From Palsa-504 sp963753195 (lineage in GTDB: Bacteria; Actinomycetota; Actinomycetes; Streptosporangiales; Streptosporangiaceae), in the NCBI GenBank assembly GCA_963753195.1, contig CAVWBH010000001.1, positions 434,001 to 498,000 on the forward strand: a DNA stretch of 64,000 nt, given 5' to 3'. The notes under the pieces are model-generated. The model made no database searches. It had not been told where the DNA came from and saw only the letters and a program-made list of their open reading frames with translations. A program made the position numbers and the translations under genes. Shown in pieces: positions 9,154-16,856 of this stretch (within the stretch, counting starts at the first letter, position 1; each line of letters begins with the position of its first letter).

Positions 9154-9978
9154 ATGAAAGATCCCGACGTGCTGAGCCAGGCGGCCCCGTGGGCCCCGGC
9201 CGAACCGTGGACGCTGGCCGGCCGGGAGCTGGCCTCGCGGCTCATTCTCGGCACCGGGGGAGTGCCGAGCCTGGACGTGCTGCGCCGGGTGCTCGATGCC
9301 TCCGGCACCGCCCTGACCACCGTCGCGATGCGGCGCATCGGGCCGGCTGGGAACGGAGCGGGCACCCTGCTCGGCACGCTGCAGCAGTCCGGGGTGGCCA
9401 TCCTGCCGAACACCGCCGGCTGCCACACGGCCAGCGAGGCGATGCTCGTGGCCCGGCTCGGGCGGGAGGCGCTGGGCACCGACTGGGTCAAACTCGAGGT
9501 CGTGGCCGATGATCACACCCTGCTTCCTGACCCGGTCGAGCTGCTCGACGCGGCCCGGATGCTCGTCGCCGACGGGTTCGTGGTGCTCCCGTACACGAAT
9601 GACGACCCGGTCCTGGCCCGGCACCTGGAGCGGGCCGGATGCGCGGCCGTCATGCCGCTCGGCTCGCCGATCGGCTCCGGCCTGGGGATACGCAACCCGC
9701 ACAACATCGCGATGATCGTGGAGCAGGCCGGCGTCCCGGTCGTCCTCGACGCCGGGATCGGGACAGCCAGCGACGCGGCTTTCGCGATGGAGCTCGGCTG
9801 CGACGCCGTCCTCATCGCCTCGGCCATCACCCGCGCCGCCGAGCCCGAGCGGATGGCCACCGCCATGCGGCTGGCGGTGGCGGCCGGTTATGCGGCCCGC
9901 ACCGCCGGGCGCATTCCCCGCCGGTGGCACGCCCAGGCCTCCAGCCCCGTAGCCGGGCGGCCGGAGCTCCCGGAATGA
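9154..9978 (+). CDS. thiG: Thiazole synthase ThiG
   Basis: Condenses deoxyxylulose phosphate, dehydroglycine and ThiS-borne sulfur into thiazole phosphate. The 274-residue TIM barrel shows ILGTGGVPSLDVL, NTAGCHTASEA, the Schiff-base lysine region WVKLEVVADD, GSPIGSGLGIRN, and LDAGIGTASDAAFAMELG near the end. The start ATG 9154 is set by AAGGAGG at 9142-9148. The stop overlaps the thiD start in an ATGA tetranucleotide, so translation is probably coupled. Confidence 0.95.
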   Translation: MKDPDVLSQAAPWAPAEPWTLAGRELASRLILGTGGVPSLDVLRRVLDASGTALTTVAMRRIGPAGNGAGTLLGTLQQSGVAILPNTAGCHTASEAMLVARLGREALGTDWVKLEVVADDHTLLPDPVELLDAARMLVADGFVVLPYTNDDPVLARHLERAGCAAVMPLGSPIGSGLGIRNPHNIAMIVEQAGVPVVLDAGIGTASDAAFAMELGCDAVLIASAITRAAEPERMATAMRLAVAAGYAARTAGRIPRRWHAQASSPVAGRPELPE

Positions 9979-10763
9979 CCCGTATCCCGCGGGTGCTGAC
10001 CATCGCCTCGTCCGATTCGGGCGGCGGCGCCGGCATCCAGGCGGACCTCAAGGCATTCGCCCGCTGCGGAGCGCACGGCATGTCGGCGATCGTCGCGCTT
10101 ACTGCGCAGAACACCGTCGGCGTCACCGCCATCCAGGAGCTGCCGCCCGCCTTCGTGCGAGCGCAGATCGACGCTGTCCTCGACGACATCGGGGCCGACG
10201 CGGCCAAGACCGGCATGCTGTTCTCCGCGCCGCTGATCCAGGCCGTGGCCGATGCGCTGGCGTCGCGGGACCTGCCGCTGGTGGTGGATCCGGTGATGGT
10301 GGCCAGCTCGGGCGCCCGGCTGCTGCTGCCCGATGCGGTGGACACCCTGATCAAGCGCTTGTTCCCGCTGGCCACCGTGGTGACGCCTAATCTTCCCGAG
10401 GCCCAGGCGCTCACCGGGATGGCCACCGAGGACCGCATGGCGCTCGCCGAAGGCCTGGTCAAGATGGGCGCGCCGGCCGCGCTGGTCACCGGGGGCCACG
10501 GCGCCGAGCCCGTTGATCACCTCTTCGACGGCACCCGGCATCTGGCCATCCCGGTCGCCCGGTGCCCGGTCGCCGCGACCCACGGCGCCGGGTGCACGCA
10601 CTCCGCGGCGCTCGCGGCCGGGCTGGCGGCGGGCCTGGCCCTGGCCGACGCGGCCCGGCAAGCCGCCGCGGTGGCCAGCGACGCGGTGGCCCACGGCCTG
10701 TCCGAACTGGGCGGCGGCGACGGCCCGGTGCACGTCCTGCACGACCTCCCCGCCATCGGCTGA
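9975..10763 (+). CDS. thiD: Hydroxymethylpyrimidine / phosphomethylpyrimidine kinase ThiD
   Basis: Phosphorylates HMP and HMP-phosphate for coupling by ThiE. The ribokinase-fold protein of 262 residues begins MTRIPRVLTIASSDSGGGAGIQADLKAF, the family signature. It continues with GMSAIVALTAQNTVGV, PLVVDPVMVASSG, VTPNLPEA and a C-terminal GAGCTHSAALAAGLA anion-hole and catalytic segment. It starts inside the thiG stop (ATGA) and closes the riboswitch-controlled operon. Confidence 0.95.
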   Translation: MTRIPRVLTIASSDSGGGAGIQADLKAFARCGAHGMSAIVALTAQNTVGVTAIQELPPAFVRAQIDAVLDDIGADAAKTGMLFSAPLIQAVADALASRDLPLVVDPVMVASSGARLLLPDAVDTLIKRLFPLATVVTPNLPEAQALTGMATEDRMALAEGLVKMGAPAALVTGGHGAEPVDHLFDGTRHLAIPVARCPVAATHGAGCTHSAALAAGLAAGLALADAARQAAAVASDAVAHGLSELGGGDGPVHVLHDLPAIG

Positions 10764-10887
10764 ACCGTTCCCACCGCACCGCTCTCCGGCAACCCTCGTG
10801 CCAGCGGCCCCTGGCACCGCCCGGCTTAGCGCCCCTGGCACTGCTCGGCTCAGCGGCCCTGACGAGCCCCGCCTAGTCTCGGAAGAA

Positions 10888-10941
10888 ATGTTTCGAGCGA
10901 CTTGTCAAAACAATCCTTTCGAGGGTAATCTTTCGAAACAT
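10888..10941 (+). promoter_or_regulatory. Promoter with flanking inverted repeat before the ArsR-type gene
   Basis: TTGTCA (10902-10907) and TAATCT (10926-10931), 18 bp apart, form a good housekeeping promoter whose start would fall within about 2 bases of the ATG at 10940. The promoter is bracketed by perfect 9-base inverted arms, ATGTTTCGA (10888-10896) and TCGAAACAT (10933-10941). The right arm contains the start codon. Further TTTCGA half-sites lie between the arms. Autoregulation by the downstream protein is inferred. Confidence 0.6.
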
Positions 10942-11707
10942 GGCTTCCGAAGAACCATCTGCGGCTGGGACAGCCCCAAAGCGGCCGGCAGGGGAGACGG
11001 ACAACGTGGACGAGCGGGCAGCCGTCCATCGCGGTGACCTGCACGGGGACGGCGAACGGCTCAACCTGACCGACCCGAAAGCGATCCGGGCCCTGGCTCA
11101 CCCGCTGAGATGGACGCTGCTCGAGGCACTGAGCCAGGCTGGAACCCTGACCGCGACTCAGGCCAGCGAGATGCTGGGGGAGTCTCCGGCGAACTGCGCC
11201 TTCCATCTGCGGACCCTGGCCAAGTACGGGTTCGTGCAGGAAGCCGGCGGCGGCCGGGGTCGGGAGCGCCCGTGGCGCCGGTCTTACGACAGCATGAGCT
11301 GGCACACCCAGAATGACGACTCCCCGGCCTCCCAGGCCGCGGCGGCCCTCGACCAGGTATGGCTGGACAGGTCACTGGCCCGGGCTCGCCGCGGGCTGAC
11401 CTCGACGGCCCGGTGGCCCGAAGGGCTCGAGGAGGTTCTCGGCGGATCGACCAGCACGCTGTATCTCACGCCGGCGGAAACCGAGGAGCTCTTCACCGAG
11501 CTCAGGAACACCTTCGACCGTCTGTTCGGGCCCGGCCGGTACAAGGAGCGGAGGGATCCGAAACGGCGCCCTGCCGGTGCCATCCCGTTCGAGTTCGTCC
11601 TGTTCGGTTATCCGGTCGTGGACCTGCCTCCGCTGCCCAGCGACGTCATCGCCGACGGTGAGACCGACGATGAAGCAGACCCCGAAGGCGACGCCTCGCC
11701 GGATTGA
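10940..11707 (+). CDS. ArsR/HTH_20-type winged-helix transcriptional regulator
   Basis: Predicted repressor of 255 residues. The winged helix lies at about residues 35-110: LTDPKAIRALAHPLRWTLLEAL, then TATQASEMLGESPANCAFHLRTLAKYGFV as the recognition element and a charged wing GRGRERPWRR. The C-terminal half is predicted helical with an acidic tail (DDEADPEGDASPD) and may be a sensor or dimerisation domain. The ATG overlaps the right arm of an inverted repeat and the predicted transcription start, so the mRNA is probably leaderless; no Shine-Dalgarno is present. The regulated gene is not evident, as neither neighbour is an obvious target. Confidence 0.85.
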   Translation: MASEEPSAAGTAPKRPAGETDNVDERAAVHRGDLHGDGERLNLTDPKAIRALAHPLRWTLLEALSQAGTLTATQASEMLGESPANCAFHLRTLAKYGFVQEAGGGRGRERPWRRSYDSMSWHTQNDDSPASQAAAALDQVWLDRSLARARRGLTSTARWPEGLEEVLGGSTSTLYLTPAETEELFTELRNTFDRLFGPGRYKERRDPKRRPAGAIPFEFVLFGYPVVDLPPLPSDVIADGETDDEADPEGDASPD

Positions 11708-11830
11708 AGTCCCTCCCGAGCCGCCTGAAACGTCACCACCCCGAGCCGCGCGAGCAGTGCCCTGGAGGCGCGAGCACCAGATAGATCCCGGCGACGCGCC
11801 GACCGCCCTGGCCCGCACGTCCGCATAACT

Positions 11831-11870
11831 CAAGATATATCTTGATAATCACGAATCGAGATATATCTTG
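11831..11870 (+). promoter_or_regulatory. Paired AT-rich palindromic operators
   Basis: A perfect 14-bp palindrome CAAGATATATCTTG (11831-11844) is repeated 26 bp downstream with one mismatch (CGAGATATATCTTG, 11857-11870). Such AT-rich dyads stand out in this GC-rich DNA and resemble PadR-type operators. They precede the small repeat-containing gene at 11914. The cognate regulator is not identified in the window. Confidence 0.6.
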
Positions 11871-11913
11871 TCTGCTTAAACCTGCACCACTGATGGCGAA
11901 AGGAGCCGTCATC

Positions 11914-12234
11914 ATGCATCCCGAGATCGCGAAGACCCTGACCGAGCAGCGACGCGGAGAACTGACCGAGTACGCGGCCGGAAGCAGGCGAAGCGTGCCC
12001 GCCGGGCCCGGCTGGCTGAGCCGTCATCGGCTGCGCTGGCACGTCAGCTGGTCTAGGACCGTCCTGTCGGCCGCCACCGAGCGGGCCGTCGCCACCGAGC
12101 GGGCCGTCGCCACCGAGCGGGCCGTCGCCACCGAGCGGGCCGTCGCCACCGAGCGGGCCGTCGCCGGAGGCGGCTACCCGGACCGTCCGGGTCGGCGCGG
12201 ATCGTCGCTGGTCATCATCTCGGCGTACCGCTGA
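11914..12234 (+). CDS. Small hypothetical protein with ATERAV hexapeptide repeats
   Basis: A 106-residue protein of unknown function starting MHPEIAKTLTEQRRGELTEYAA, an N-terminus seen in small actinobacterial proteins of unknown role. The start ATG 11914 is supported by AAAGGAG at 11899-11905. The middle contains a basic segment WLSRHRLRWHVSW, then five exact tandem copies of ATERAV encoded by identical 18-bp units, then a Gly/Arg-rich tail. There is no signal peptide, but the Trp/Arg-rich segment could be membrane-active. Expression is probably controlled by the palindromes just upstream. Confidence 0.65.
   Translation: MHPEIAKTLTEQRRGELTEYAAGSRRSVPAGPGWLSRHRLRWHVSWSRTVLSAATERAVATERAVATERAVATERAVATERAVAGGGYPDRPGRRGSSLVIISAYR
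12073..12162 (+). repeat. Five perfect 18-bp tandem repeats, in frame
   Basis: Unit GCCACCGAGCGGGCCGTC occurs five times without a single mismatch. Because 18 is a multiple of three, copy-number change would only add or remove six residues. Perfect identity, including silent positions, indicates recent expansion. Confidence 0.95.
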
Positions 12235-12409
12235 ACGCCGCGCGGCAGGTGCCGGCGTCGCCCGGGCTCGCTGCCCTCCGCCGCCGGGCTGGGGAACCGA
12301 TGCCGGGGTAGTCTCAGCGGCCGGTCACGGGGATAGTGTGGTAATACGTCCGAAGTGCGAAGACCCGGGGCGGATGCCCCAGCGGCGGGGTGGGGGAGCG
12401 AGATGTGTT

Positions 12410-13540
12410 ATGCCTGACCGTCCGGCCACCCTGCGCGACGTGGCGGCGGCGGCTCGGGTCCACCCGGCTACCGCGTCCCGTGCGCTCAACCCGGAAACCC
12501 GGATCCTGGTCAGCGAGGACACCGCGCGCCGGGTGAGCGCTGCCGCCGCCGAACTCGGCTACCGGCCCAATCCCGTCGCGCGCAGCCTGCGGACCCGCCG
12601 CTCCTATACGGTCGGCGTGCTGATCCCGGACCTGAACAACCCGCTGTTCCCGCCGATCGTCCGCGGCCTGGAAGACAGGCTCGCCGCGGCGGGTTACGTG
12701 GCCTTGCTCGGCAACACCGACTCTGACGCCACCCGGGAGCGGCTGATCTTCGAGCAGATGCGGGCGCGCCACGTCGACGGCTTCGTGCTCGCGACCGCCA
12801 CCTTGCATGACCGCCTGCTCGCCGAGGCGGCCGCGGCCGACCTGCCCGTGGTGCTGATGAACCGGCTCTCACCGGACTACAGCTTTTCCTCGGTCTCGGT
12901 GGACAACGAGCAAGGGGCCAGGATGGCCGTCAGCCACCTGGCCAAGCTCGGCCACACCCGTATCGCCCACATCGCCGGGCCGCAGGAGGCATCCACCGGC
13001 GTGAGCCGTCTGCGCGGCTTCCGGGACGGCATGGCCGCGCACGGGCTGGGGGTCAGCGAGGAGCTGATCGCCTACGCCGGCCGGTACACGGTCGAGGAAG
13101 GCATCCGCTGTGCCCGCGAGCTGCTGGCCAGGCCAGGCGGCTTCACCGCGGTCGCAGCGGCCAATGACATGCTGGCCGTGGGCTGCTATGCCGCGCTCGA
13201 AGAAGCCGGCCTGCAGTGCCCCGATGACATCTCGGTGACCGGCTTCAACGACATGCCGTTCATTGACCGCGTGCGGCCGCCGCTCACCACCGTGCGCTTC
13301 CCGCACTACCAGCTGGGCACCGAAGCGGCGCAGCTGCTGCTCGAGCGGCTCGGCAAGCGCGAAGTGCCGGTGAAGATCCTTTACCTCGCGCCGGAACTGG
13401 TGGTCCGGGGATCCGCTACGGCGCCCGGTCGGCCTGCCGCAGGGGCGGGCGGCGAAGACGCGGGCGGCACGCCCCGCCTGATGCCGGTGCCGCTCAGCCG
13501 TGCCGCGTCCCGCCGGGCGGCTGAGGCGTCCCCGGGGTAG
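12410..13540 (+). CDS. LacI-family transcriptional regulator
   Basis: A 376-residue repressor. The N-terminal LacI HTH reads TLRDVAAAARVHPATASRALN with the hinge helix NPVARSLRTRRS. The periplasmic-binding-like sensor follows: VGVLIPDLNNPLFPPIVRGLE, the second subdomain from HLAKLGHTRIAHIAGP, and DDISVTGFNDMPF near the end, typical of sugar- or acid-binding members. I chose ATG 12410 because the HTH should start within about 10 residues; GGGGGAG lies 12 bases upstream. A disordered Arg/Ala tail closes it. LacI-type operators lie just downstream, before the dehydrogenase gene, suggesting that gene as target. Confidence 0.9.
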   Translation: MPDRPATLRDVAAAARVHPATASRALNPETRILVSEDTARRVSAAAAELGYRPNPVARSLRTRRSYTVGVLIPDLNNPLFPPIVRGLEDRLAAAGYVALLGNTDSDATRERLIFEQMRARHVDGFVLATATLHDRLLAEAAAADLPVVLMNRLSPDYSFSSVSVDNEQGARMAVSHLAKLGHTRIAHIAGPQEASTGVSRLRGFRDGMAAHGLGVSEELIAYAGRYTVEEGIRCARELLARPGGFTAVAAANDMLAVGCYAALEEAGLQCPDDISVTGFNDMPFIDRVRPPLTTVRFPHYQLGTEAAQLLLERLGKREVPVKILYLAPELVVRGSATAPGRPAAGAGGEDAGGTPRLMPVPLSRAASRRAAEASPG

Positions 13541-13587
13541 ACCGCGGCAGGCGGCATCGCCGGTCGCCCGGGCGCGGGTTACCCCGG

Positions 13588-13601
13588 GGCAATCGATTGC
13601 C
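13588..13601 (+). promoter_or_regulatory. LacI-type operator palindrome
   Basis: GGCAATCGATTGCC is a perfect 14-bp dyad with the CG centre and flanking A/T of LacI-family sites, matching G, A, CG, T and C of the TGnnAnCGnTnnCA form. It lies 48 bp after the LacI-regulator stop and 160 bp before the dehydrogenase start. Confidence 0.6.
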
Positions 13602-13686
13602 GTGTCAGCCTGCGAAGGGGCCGGATGGGCGAGATCTGCGCCGGATGACAGGCCCTTTGCGGCTGGTAACGGTTGGCCATCCCGCA

Positions 13687-13734
13687 TTGACAATAGGCGC
13701 GGTGCGAGGCCAGTCTCAGGCGCAAACGATTGTG
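13687..13734 (+). promoter_or_regulatory. Promoter with second LacI-like operator
   Basis: TTGACA (13687-13692) and CAGTCT (13711-13716), 18 bp apart, form a likely promoter. CGCAAACGATTGTG (13721-13734) covers the predicted transcription start and matches the G..A.CG.T pattern of the upstream perfect operator. The position suits repression. Confidence 0.55.
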
Positions 13735-13761
13735 ACCAGTGACGGGGAGGGATCTGGTGAC

Positions 13762-14706
13762 ATGGTCGGAAACGAGAACACGCACCGGCTCGGCTGGCTG
13801 GGAACCGGGCGCATGGGCACCGAGATGGCCAGGCGGCTGCTCCTGGCCGGCTGCGATCTCGCCGTCTATAACCGCTCGCCGGCCAAGGCCGAGCCGCTGG
13901 TGCGGCTGGGTGCCCGGCCTGCGGGTACCGCCGCCGAGCTCGCCGCCGCGGACATCGTGTTCGTCACCGTCGGGTCGTCGGATGACCTGATCGCCGCGGT
14001 GCTCGGCCGAAACGGGCTGATGTCCGAGGCCCGAGGGGCCGCGCCCCGCGTGCTGGTCGACTGCTCCACAGTGTCGGCCGAGGCCTCAGCCCGGGTCCGG
14101 GCGGAGATCGTCGACCGGGGCACCGCGCTGCTGGCGGCGCCGGTGATGGGCAACCCCAGGGTGGTCCGGGCCGGGAAGATGACGGCGGCCGTCTCCGGGC
14201 CGCGGGACGCGTTCGCCCTGGCCCAGCCGTACCTGGTCATGCTCGGCCGCGGCGTGACCTACGTCGGCGAGGGCGAGGCGGCCAGGACGGTGAAGCTCTG
14301 CCATAACCTCTTCCTCGGCGTGGTGGCCCAGTCGCTGGCCGAGATCACCGTCCTGGCGGAGAAAAGCGGCATCAGCAGGCAGGCCTTCCTCGCCTGCCTG
14401 AACCAGAGCGTGATGGGCTCCCTGTTCACCGGATACAAGGCGCCTGCGTTCGTGAACCTGGACTTCGAGCCCACCTTCACTGCCGCGCTGCTGCGGAAGG
14501 ACTTCGATCTCGGCCTGGCGGCCGCGCGCGAACACGAGGTGCCGATGCCGGTAGCCGCGACTGTGCATCAGCTCATCCAGAGCCTGGTGGGACACGGCCA
14601 CGGCGACGCCGACTTCGCCGCGCTCCTCCAGCAGCAGGCCGAGTCGGCCGGGCTGGTGCTGCGCAGCGAGCAAGCAGATGTGCCCGACGGGCTCGACGAC
14701 GAGTAG
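13762..14706 (+). CDS. NAD(P)-binding beta-hydroxyacid dehydrogenase (3-hydroxyisobutyrate dehydrogenase-like)
   Basis: Oxidoreductase of 314 residues. The Rossmann signature LGWLGTGRMGTEMARRLL is near the N-terminus. DCSTVSAEASARV matches the substrate-binding motif D-x-S-T/S. The catalytic lysine segment VKLCHNLFLG (G-x-x-x-K-x-x-x-N variant) and the family-wide LRKDFDLGLAAA follow. This places it with 3-hydroxyisobutyrate and tartronate-semialdehyde reductases; the substrate is not resolved. ATG 13762 has GGGGAGGGA about 9 bases upstream. The LacI gene and two LacI-type operators lie immediately upstream, suggesting induction by the substrate or a related sugar acid. Confidence 0.85.
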   Translation: MVGNENTHRLGWLGTGRMGTEMARRLLLAGCDLAVYNRSPAKAEPLVRLGARPAGTAAELAAADIVFVTVGSSDDLIAAVLGRNGLMSEARGAAPRVLVDCSTVSAEASARVRAEIVDRGTALLAAPVMGNPRVVRAGKMTAAVSGPRDAFALAQPYLVMLGRGVTYVGEGEAARTVKLCHNLFLGVVAQSLAEITVLAEKSGISRQAFLACLNQSVMGSLFTGYKAPAFVNLDFEPTFTAALLRKDFDLGLAAAREHEVPMPVAATVHQLIQSLVGHGHGDADFAALLQQQAESAGLVLRSEQADVPDGLDDE

Positions 14707-14750
14707 CGCCGCTGTACCCGACGGGCTCGACGCTGAATAGTGCCCGTCAA

Positions 14751-14812
14751 TAGTTAAGAAGATACTTGACTGTTGGCTTGGCGGAGGTAATACTTAAGAA
14801 TGTGCTTAACCA
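14751..14812 (+). promoter_or_regulatory. TTAAG/CTTAA repeat operator of the ArsR-AHSA1 operon
   Basis: The AT-rich stretch contains GTTAAGAAGATACTTGA and TACTTAAGAATGTGCTTAAC. These are four CTTAA-like half-sites in direct and inverted orientation spanning the likely promoter and the GTG start. ArsR repressors of the AHSA1-linked type commonly autoregulate; binding here is inferred. Confidence 0.45.
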
Positions 14813-15149
14813 AGGTGCGGGCCTGGACCGGGCCTTTCACGCGCTGGCGGACCCGTCCCGCAGGCTGATCGTCGAGCGGCTGGCCCGCGGGCCGGCGTCG
14901 GTGAGCGAACTGGCTCAGCCTCTCGCCATGTCCCTGCCGGCGGTGATGCAGCACCTGCAGGTCCTGGAAGCCTGCTCGCTCGTCGCCTCGGAGAAGGCCG
15001 GCCGGGTCCGCACCTGCCGCATCGAGCCGGAGACGCTCCGGGAGGTGGAGCGCTGGGCCGCCCGCCAGCGGACCACCTGGGAGCGGCGGCTTGACCGGCT
15101 CGGCGGCTACCTGTCCGAAGATCCTCTAGGAGAGACCAGCGATGAGTGA
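14802..15149 (+). CDS. ArsR-family metalloregulator-like repressor
   Basis: Winged-helix repressor of about 115 residues: DRAFHALADPSRRLIVERLARGPASVSELAQPLAMSLPAVMQHLQVLEACSLV carries the HTH, followed by the wing KAGRVRTCRIEP. No metal-binding CxC is present, as usual for the AHSA1-linked subgroup. Several start codons are possible: GTG 14802 gives the canonical N-terminus, with GGAGG 14 bases upstream being rather far; TTG 14766 or 14778 would add 8-12 residues. It overlaps the AHSA1 gene by 8 bases, so the two are co-translated. Confidence 0.88.
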   Translation: MLNQGAGLDRAFHALADPSRRLIVERLARGPASVSELAQPLAMSLPAVMQHLQVLEACSLVASEKAGRVRTCRIEPETLREVERWAARQRTTWERRLDRLGGYLSEDPLGETSDE

Positions 15150-15603
15150 GCACTCCGTGGCGCATGCCACCTTCAGCCTCGAACGCACCTACACCGCGGC
15201 GCCGTCCCGCGTGTTCGCCGCGTGGGCCGAGCCCGCGGCGAAGGCTCAATGGTTCGCGGGCCCGGACTCGGAGCACCAGCTCGATTTCCGGGTCGGCGGC
15301 CATGAGGTCGCCCGCGGAGCGGGCGGCGGCGGCGAGGTTCTGACGTTCGAGTCGACCTACCACGACATCGTTCCCTCAGCCCGGATCGTCTTCAGCTCCA
15401 CGCTGTCGGTTGGCGACAAGGTCGCCACCGTGTCGCTCACCACCGTGGAGATCTCTCCGGCCGGTGACGGTACCCGGCTTCTCCTGACCGAGCAGGGCGC
15501 CTACCTCGACGGCCTGGAGGACCCGGGCTGGCGCGAGCAGGGAACCGGCCAGCAGCTCGATGCCCTGGGCGCCGAGCTGACGGAAAGCGGGACACGCCGA
15601 TGA
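15142..15603 (+). CDS. SRPBCC / AHSA1 domain protein
   Basis: A 153-residue START-like protein: FSLERTYTAAPSRVFAAWAEPAAKAQWFAG is the typical N-terminal AHSA1 pattern, with the helix-grip ending WREQGTGQQLDALGAEL. Such proteins bind hydrophobic ligands or act as ATPase-activator-like modules, and often sit beside an ArsR gene as here. It starts inside the ArsR gene and overlaps the next gene by an ATGA, making a three-gene operon. The ligand is unknown. Confidence 0.87.
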   Translation: MSEHSVAHATFSLERTYTAAPSRVFAAWAEPAAKAQWFAGPDSEHQLDFRVGGHEVARGAGGGGEVLTFESTYHDIVPSARIVFSSTLSVGDKVATVSLTTVEISPAGDGTRLLLTEQGAYLDGLEDPGWREQGTGQQLDALGAELTESGTRR

Positions 15604-16040
15604 GCGCGCCGGAAAGCCGGCCCGGGGCTGAGATCCGCTCCCTCATCGAGGCCTGGACCGAGGCGCTGCGGGGCAGGGACGTAACCGGGCGCACCGCGCA
15701 CTACGCCGATGACGTCCTGATCTTCGATGCCGTCACCCCGCTGCAGCATGCGGGCCTGGACGCGCTCAGGCACAGGCTGGTCCAGTGGTTCTCAACCTTC
15801 GATGGCCCGATCGACTGCGACGTACGCGACCTGCAGACCACCGCGGACCAGCACGTCGCGTTCTGCCGCTCTGTGCAGCGCTTCCGCGGCCCGCTGGCCG
15901 GCGGCGGGACGCTGGACATGGTGGTCCGCTACACCACCTGCCTGCGCCGGACCGGCCAGGGCTGGACGGTCATCCACGAGCACGCATCCGTCCCCTTCGA
16001 TCCCGAGACCGGCCTGGCGTCGGTAGCGGCGGCCAGCTAG
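15600..16040 (+). CDS. SnoaL-like / NTF2-fold protein
   Basis: A 146-residue NTF2-fold protein: IRSLIEAWTEALRGRDVTGRTAHYADDVLIFDAVTP is the typical first helix-strand pattern, and MVVRYTTCLRRTGQGWTVIHEHASVPF the final sheet. Members are small-molecule isomerases, hydrolases or binding proteins, often of the ketosteroid-isomerase type. It is translationally coupled to the AHSA1 gene by ATGA and is last in the ArsR operon. The true substrate cannot be told. Confidence 0.82.
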   Translation: MSAPESRPGAEIRSLIEAWTEALRGRDVTGRTAHYADDVLIFDAVTPLQHAGLDALRHRLVQWFSTFDGPIDCDVRDLQTTADQHVAFCRSVQRFRGPLAGGGTLDMVVRYTTCLRRTGQGWTVIHEHASVPFDPETGLASVAAAS

Positions 16041-16097
16041 CCCGGGGCCGGGCGGCGGCCGCTCGGTGCGGGGCAGGCGGCCGGACGCCGGGCGGGG

Positions 16098-16757
16098 CTA
16101 TTTCTTGCGGGCCAGGGTGAGCCCGTCGCCGAGGGGGACCATGACCACGTCGACGCGGTCGTCGGCGGCGGCGTGGTCGTTGAGGTCCCTGATGGCGATC
16201 ACGACGGGATTGTCGTTGCCCGCGTCGAGCACCCGGCCGTGCGAGAACGTGTTGTCCACCATGATCAGCCCGCCCGGGCGGATCCGCGGCACGACCTGGC
16301 GCCAGTAGTCGAGGTAGCTTTCCTTGTCGGCGTCGATGAAGGCCAGGTCGAACAGCTCCTCGTCGGGCAGCGACAAGAGCGTCTGGATGGCCGGGGCGAG
16401 CCGCAGCTCGATCCGATCGGCCAGGCCCGCTTTTTCCCAGTACTTCCGGGCCACCGACGTCCACTGCTCGCTGACGTCGCAGCACAGCAGGGTCCCGCCG
16501 GGCGCGAGGCCGCGGGTGATGCAGATCGAGGAGTAGCCGGTGAAGGTGCCGATCTCGATCGCCGAACGGGCCCCGGTCAGCTGGGTGATCAGCGTCATGA
16601 AGGTGCCCTGCTCGGGAGCGATCTGCAGGCCGGCCTCGTTCGGGAACAGGTCAGCGGTCTCATTGGCCAGCTCCCGCAGCACGGCATCCGGCGGGCTGGT
16701 GTGAGCGGCCAGGTACGCGTTGAGGTGAAGGCTGATCTGTTCGCTGCGTCGCGCCAT
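16098..16757 (-). CDS. O-methyltransferase, class I SAM-dependent (COMT/CCoAOMT type)
   Basis: A 219-residue methyltransferase of the family 3 type. SAM motif I is in SAIEIGTFTGYSSICITRGL, with the acidic loop LLCCDVSEQW. Metal-binding carboxylates are in LAFIDADKESYLDYW (DAD motif), and the post-motif RPGGLIMVDNTFSHGRVLD matches. Such enzymes methylate catechol-like hydroxyls with Mg2+. It is convergent with the ArsR operon and separated from the MocR gene by about 100 bp. The product is probably a small phenolic, but this cannot be narrowed. Confidence 0.9.
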   Translation of the reverse strand: MARRSEQISLHLNAYLAAHTSPPDAVLRELANETADLFPNEAGLQIAPEQGTFMTLITQLTGARSAIEIGTFTGYSSICITRGLAPGGTLLCCDVSEQWTSVARKYWEKAGLADRIELRLAPAIQTLLSLPDEELFDLAFIDADKESYLDYWRQVVPRIRPGGLIMVDNTFSHGRVLDAGNDNPVVIAIRDLNDHAAADDRVDVVMVPLGDGLTLARKK

Positions 16758-16856
16758 AGGCCAACGCTATAGCGACGGGCGCAGGTTCGCGAGATCGTCG
16801 CGTGCTTTGGCTATTTTCCCGGCCGTTTTGCTCGTTATTAGGTTGCGCTGGTCCGC

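Noticed and set aside
12073..12162. CRISPR-like array
   Set aside because: The 18-bp units are contiguous and without spacers, and lie in a reading frame; they are a coding minisatellite.
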